Part shown: positions 62,926 through 64,000 of the stretch, one piece after another
Layout: every line of letters starts with the position of its first letter
Position numbering within the stretch: position 1 is the first letter of the stretch
From: Promerops cafer
Taxonomy: Eukaryota > Chordata > Aves > Passeriformes > Nectariniidae
NCBI GenBank assembly: GCA_013398275.1
Contig: VZSE01002470.1
Span: 1,117,697 to 1,181,696, forward strand
DNA: 64,000 bases
Direction of reading: 5' to 3'
Position numbers and translations under genes: made by a program
The notes under the pieces: generated by a model
What the model was told of the DNA's origin: nothing
The model's input: only the letters and a program-made list of their open reading frames with translations
Databases searched by the model: none

Positions 62926-64000
62926 ATTGCTAATATGCGTGAGCTTTGGAGATACCCATTCATATGCTGTTAAATGCGCTTTTTTCAGATTTTTGCTTGT
63001 GTTTGTTGTACAAAACCTGTTATCTGTGTGTACAAGGGAGGTTTGGCAGATGCCCAGGGGCTGCGTGGACTGGAGCCATCGGCCCTTAAGGTTTGACGTT
63101 GCTGGGAAGCTCATCTTGGGAGAAAATAGGCCTGTGCAAACATGACTCAAGGGGAATACGGATGTTGGCTTAGTGACACCGCTGCGTGTTGTCGGTGTAC
63201 ATATTTTTATTTAATTCTTCTTTTGTTTCAACAATAAAAGAGCAGAAATCAACTCGTACTCAAAATACAAAATTTCACTTAGAAGCCCAGAATTGGCTGA
63301 GGCAGCGTACTGTGTGTTTTGGTTTTGTTTGCTCGTGTGCCAAAGAGTCCCCTCTCTCATCCAGATGGTTCTCACTGCACTCCCAGATAAAGGCAGCCTG
63401 TTCATTGCTGCTGCATGGAGGGCACGGCAGCAGATCCCAGAACACCACATCCAGTGCTTTTACTGACTGTTCTCAGTGAGGGAGGCCAGTTGTGAATCTC
63501 ATGGCACATAAAGGTGTTCCTTGTAATACAGCTTCCATATTTTGATGCAGAGTAAGATTACATTGTGTATCCATACAAAGTGAAAAATTTTTTTAAAAAG
63601 CACAGAAGATAGGTTTGCCACGTCTCATCAATTTATCCAAAGATTTGGTGTGAAGCTGTTGCTCTTAATTTCTTTTCTATGATGGGAACAACAGTTGCTC
63701 TATTGCCTTTTTCAAAAGATAATTGATACTGATTTTTCATTTGCCATTCCTACCATTGCCATTATTATCTGTCTGATGGTCTCGAGCATTGCAAGAGCAC
63801 ATTTCACTGCTCAATATATGTACTTTAGCTACTGTCAGAACTGATACAGAGAAAGGTTCTGATCAATGAGAAATCTATGGTTAGTCCCCCCACAAAATTA
63901 AGATTTCTGACGAGATCTTCCCTTTGCTGGTTGGGCGCTGAAGATATTACTGGTGATGAAGAGGTAAAAATAAAATTTTAAAAATTCTGTAAAAATGGTA

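Larger units (their letters stand above)
61901..64000. other. Upstream flank of PRKAR2A
   Basis: Two CR1 fragments (61966-62500 and 62764-62925) occupy the first kilobase. The remaining part, about 62930-64000, is unique AT-rich DNA without a recognised exon. In mammals SLC25A20 lies upstream of PRKAR2A, so its 3' part may be further right; nothing here shows it. Confidence 0.75.

Noticed and set aside
1..64000. Search for tRNA or rRNA genes, CRISPR-like arrays or a gene cluster of novel function
   Set aside because: No cloverleaf with A and B box, no regularly spaced direct repeats and no second intact coding gene could be supported by eye; a covariance-model scan was not possible.

Overview
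This is a vertebrate nuclear window, most likely from a bird. It has introns with consensus GT-AG boundaries, CpG islands at both ends, and many decayed CR1-type LINE 3' ends (the GGTTGGAA...GACCT / GTCCAACC and ATTCTGTGATTCT signatures typical of avian genomes). Interspersed DNA is otherwise sparse and unique. The species cannot be named from the sequence.

The window is essentially one gene, PRKAR2A, the type II-alpha regulatory subunit of cAMP-dependent protein kinase, read on the minus strand (5' end at the right). Ten of its eleven expected coding exons can be placed to the base, from exon 2 (37512-37547) to the stop codon in exon 11 (5312-5445). Their lengths (36, 53, 84, 107, 154, 102, 75, 66, 139 and 134 nt) join in one frame, 950 nt in all, and every boundary has AG/GT. 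Together they encode the RRVS inhibitor site, the acidic linker and both cAMP-binding domains. The family places dimerisation and A-kinase-anchor-protein docking in exon 1, which is not visible. It almost certainly falls in or beside the run of 394 Ns at 61246-61639, inside the CpG island at about 61.0-61.9 kb that marks the promoter.

Layout, left to right: 1-310 is a GC-rich CpG island, probably the promoter of a neighbouring gene (IP6K2 if the mammalian order holds; this is inference). 320-5311 holds the PRKAR2A 3' UTR and intergenic DNA, with several candidate poly(A) signals, two of them tied to perfect hairpins. 5312-21087 is the exon-dense part (exons 11 to 3). 21088-37511 is the 16.4-kb intron 2. 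37512-37547 is the 36-nt exon 2. 37548 to about 61.2 kb is intron 1. 61.0-61.9 kb is the CpG island with the gap. 61.9-64 kb is upstream flank with two CR1 pieces. No second protein-coding gene, RNA gene or CRISPR-like system could be supported.

The items most worth a second look are structural: a perfect 15-bp hairpin just downstream of the donor of the 66-nt in-frame exon 9, a bulged hairpin just upstream of micro-exon 2, two hairpin-associated poly(A) signals in the 3' region, and an abrupt CpG-rich patch in intron 6 ending at a single N, which is either an internal promoter or an assembly join. I found no novel multi-gene system.
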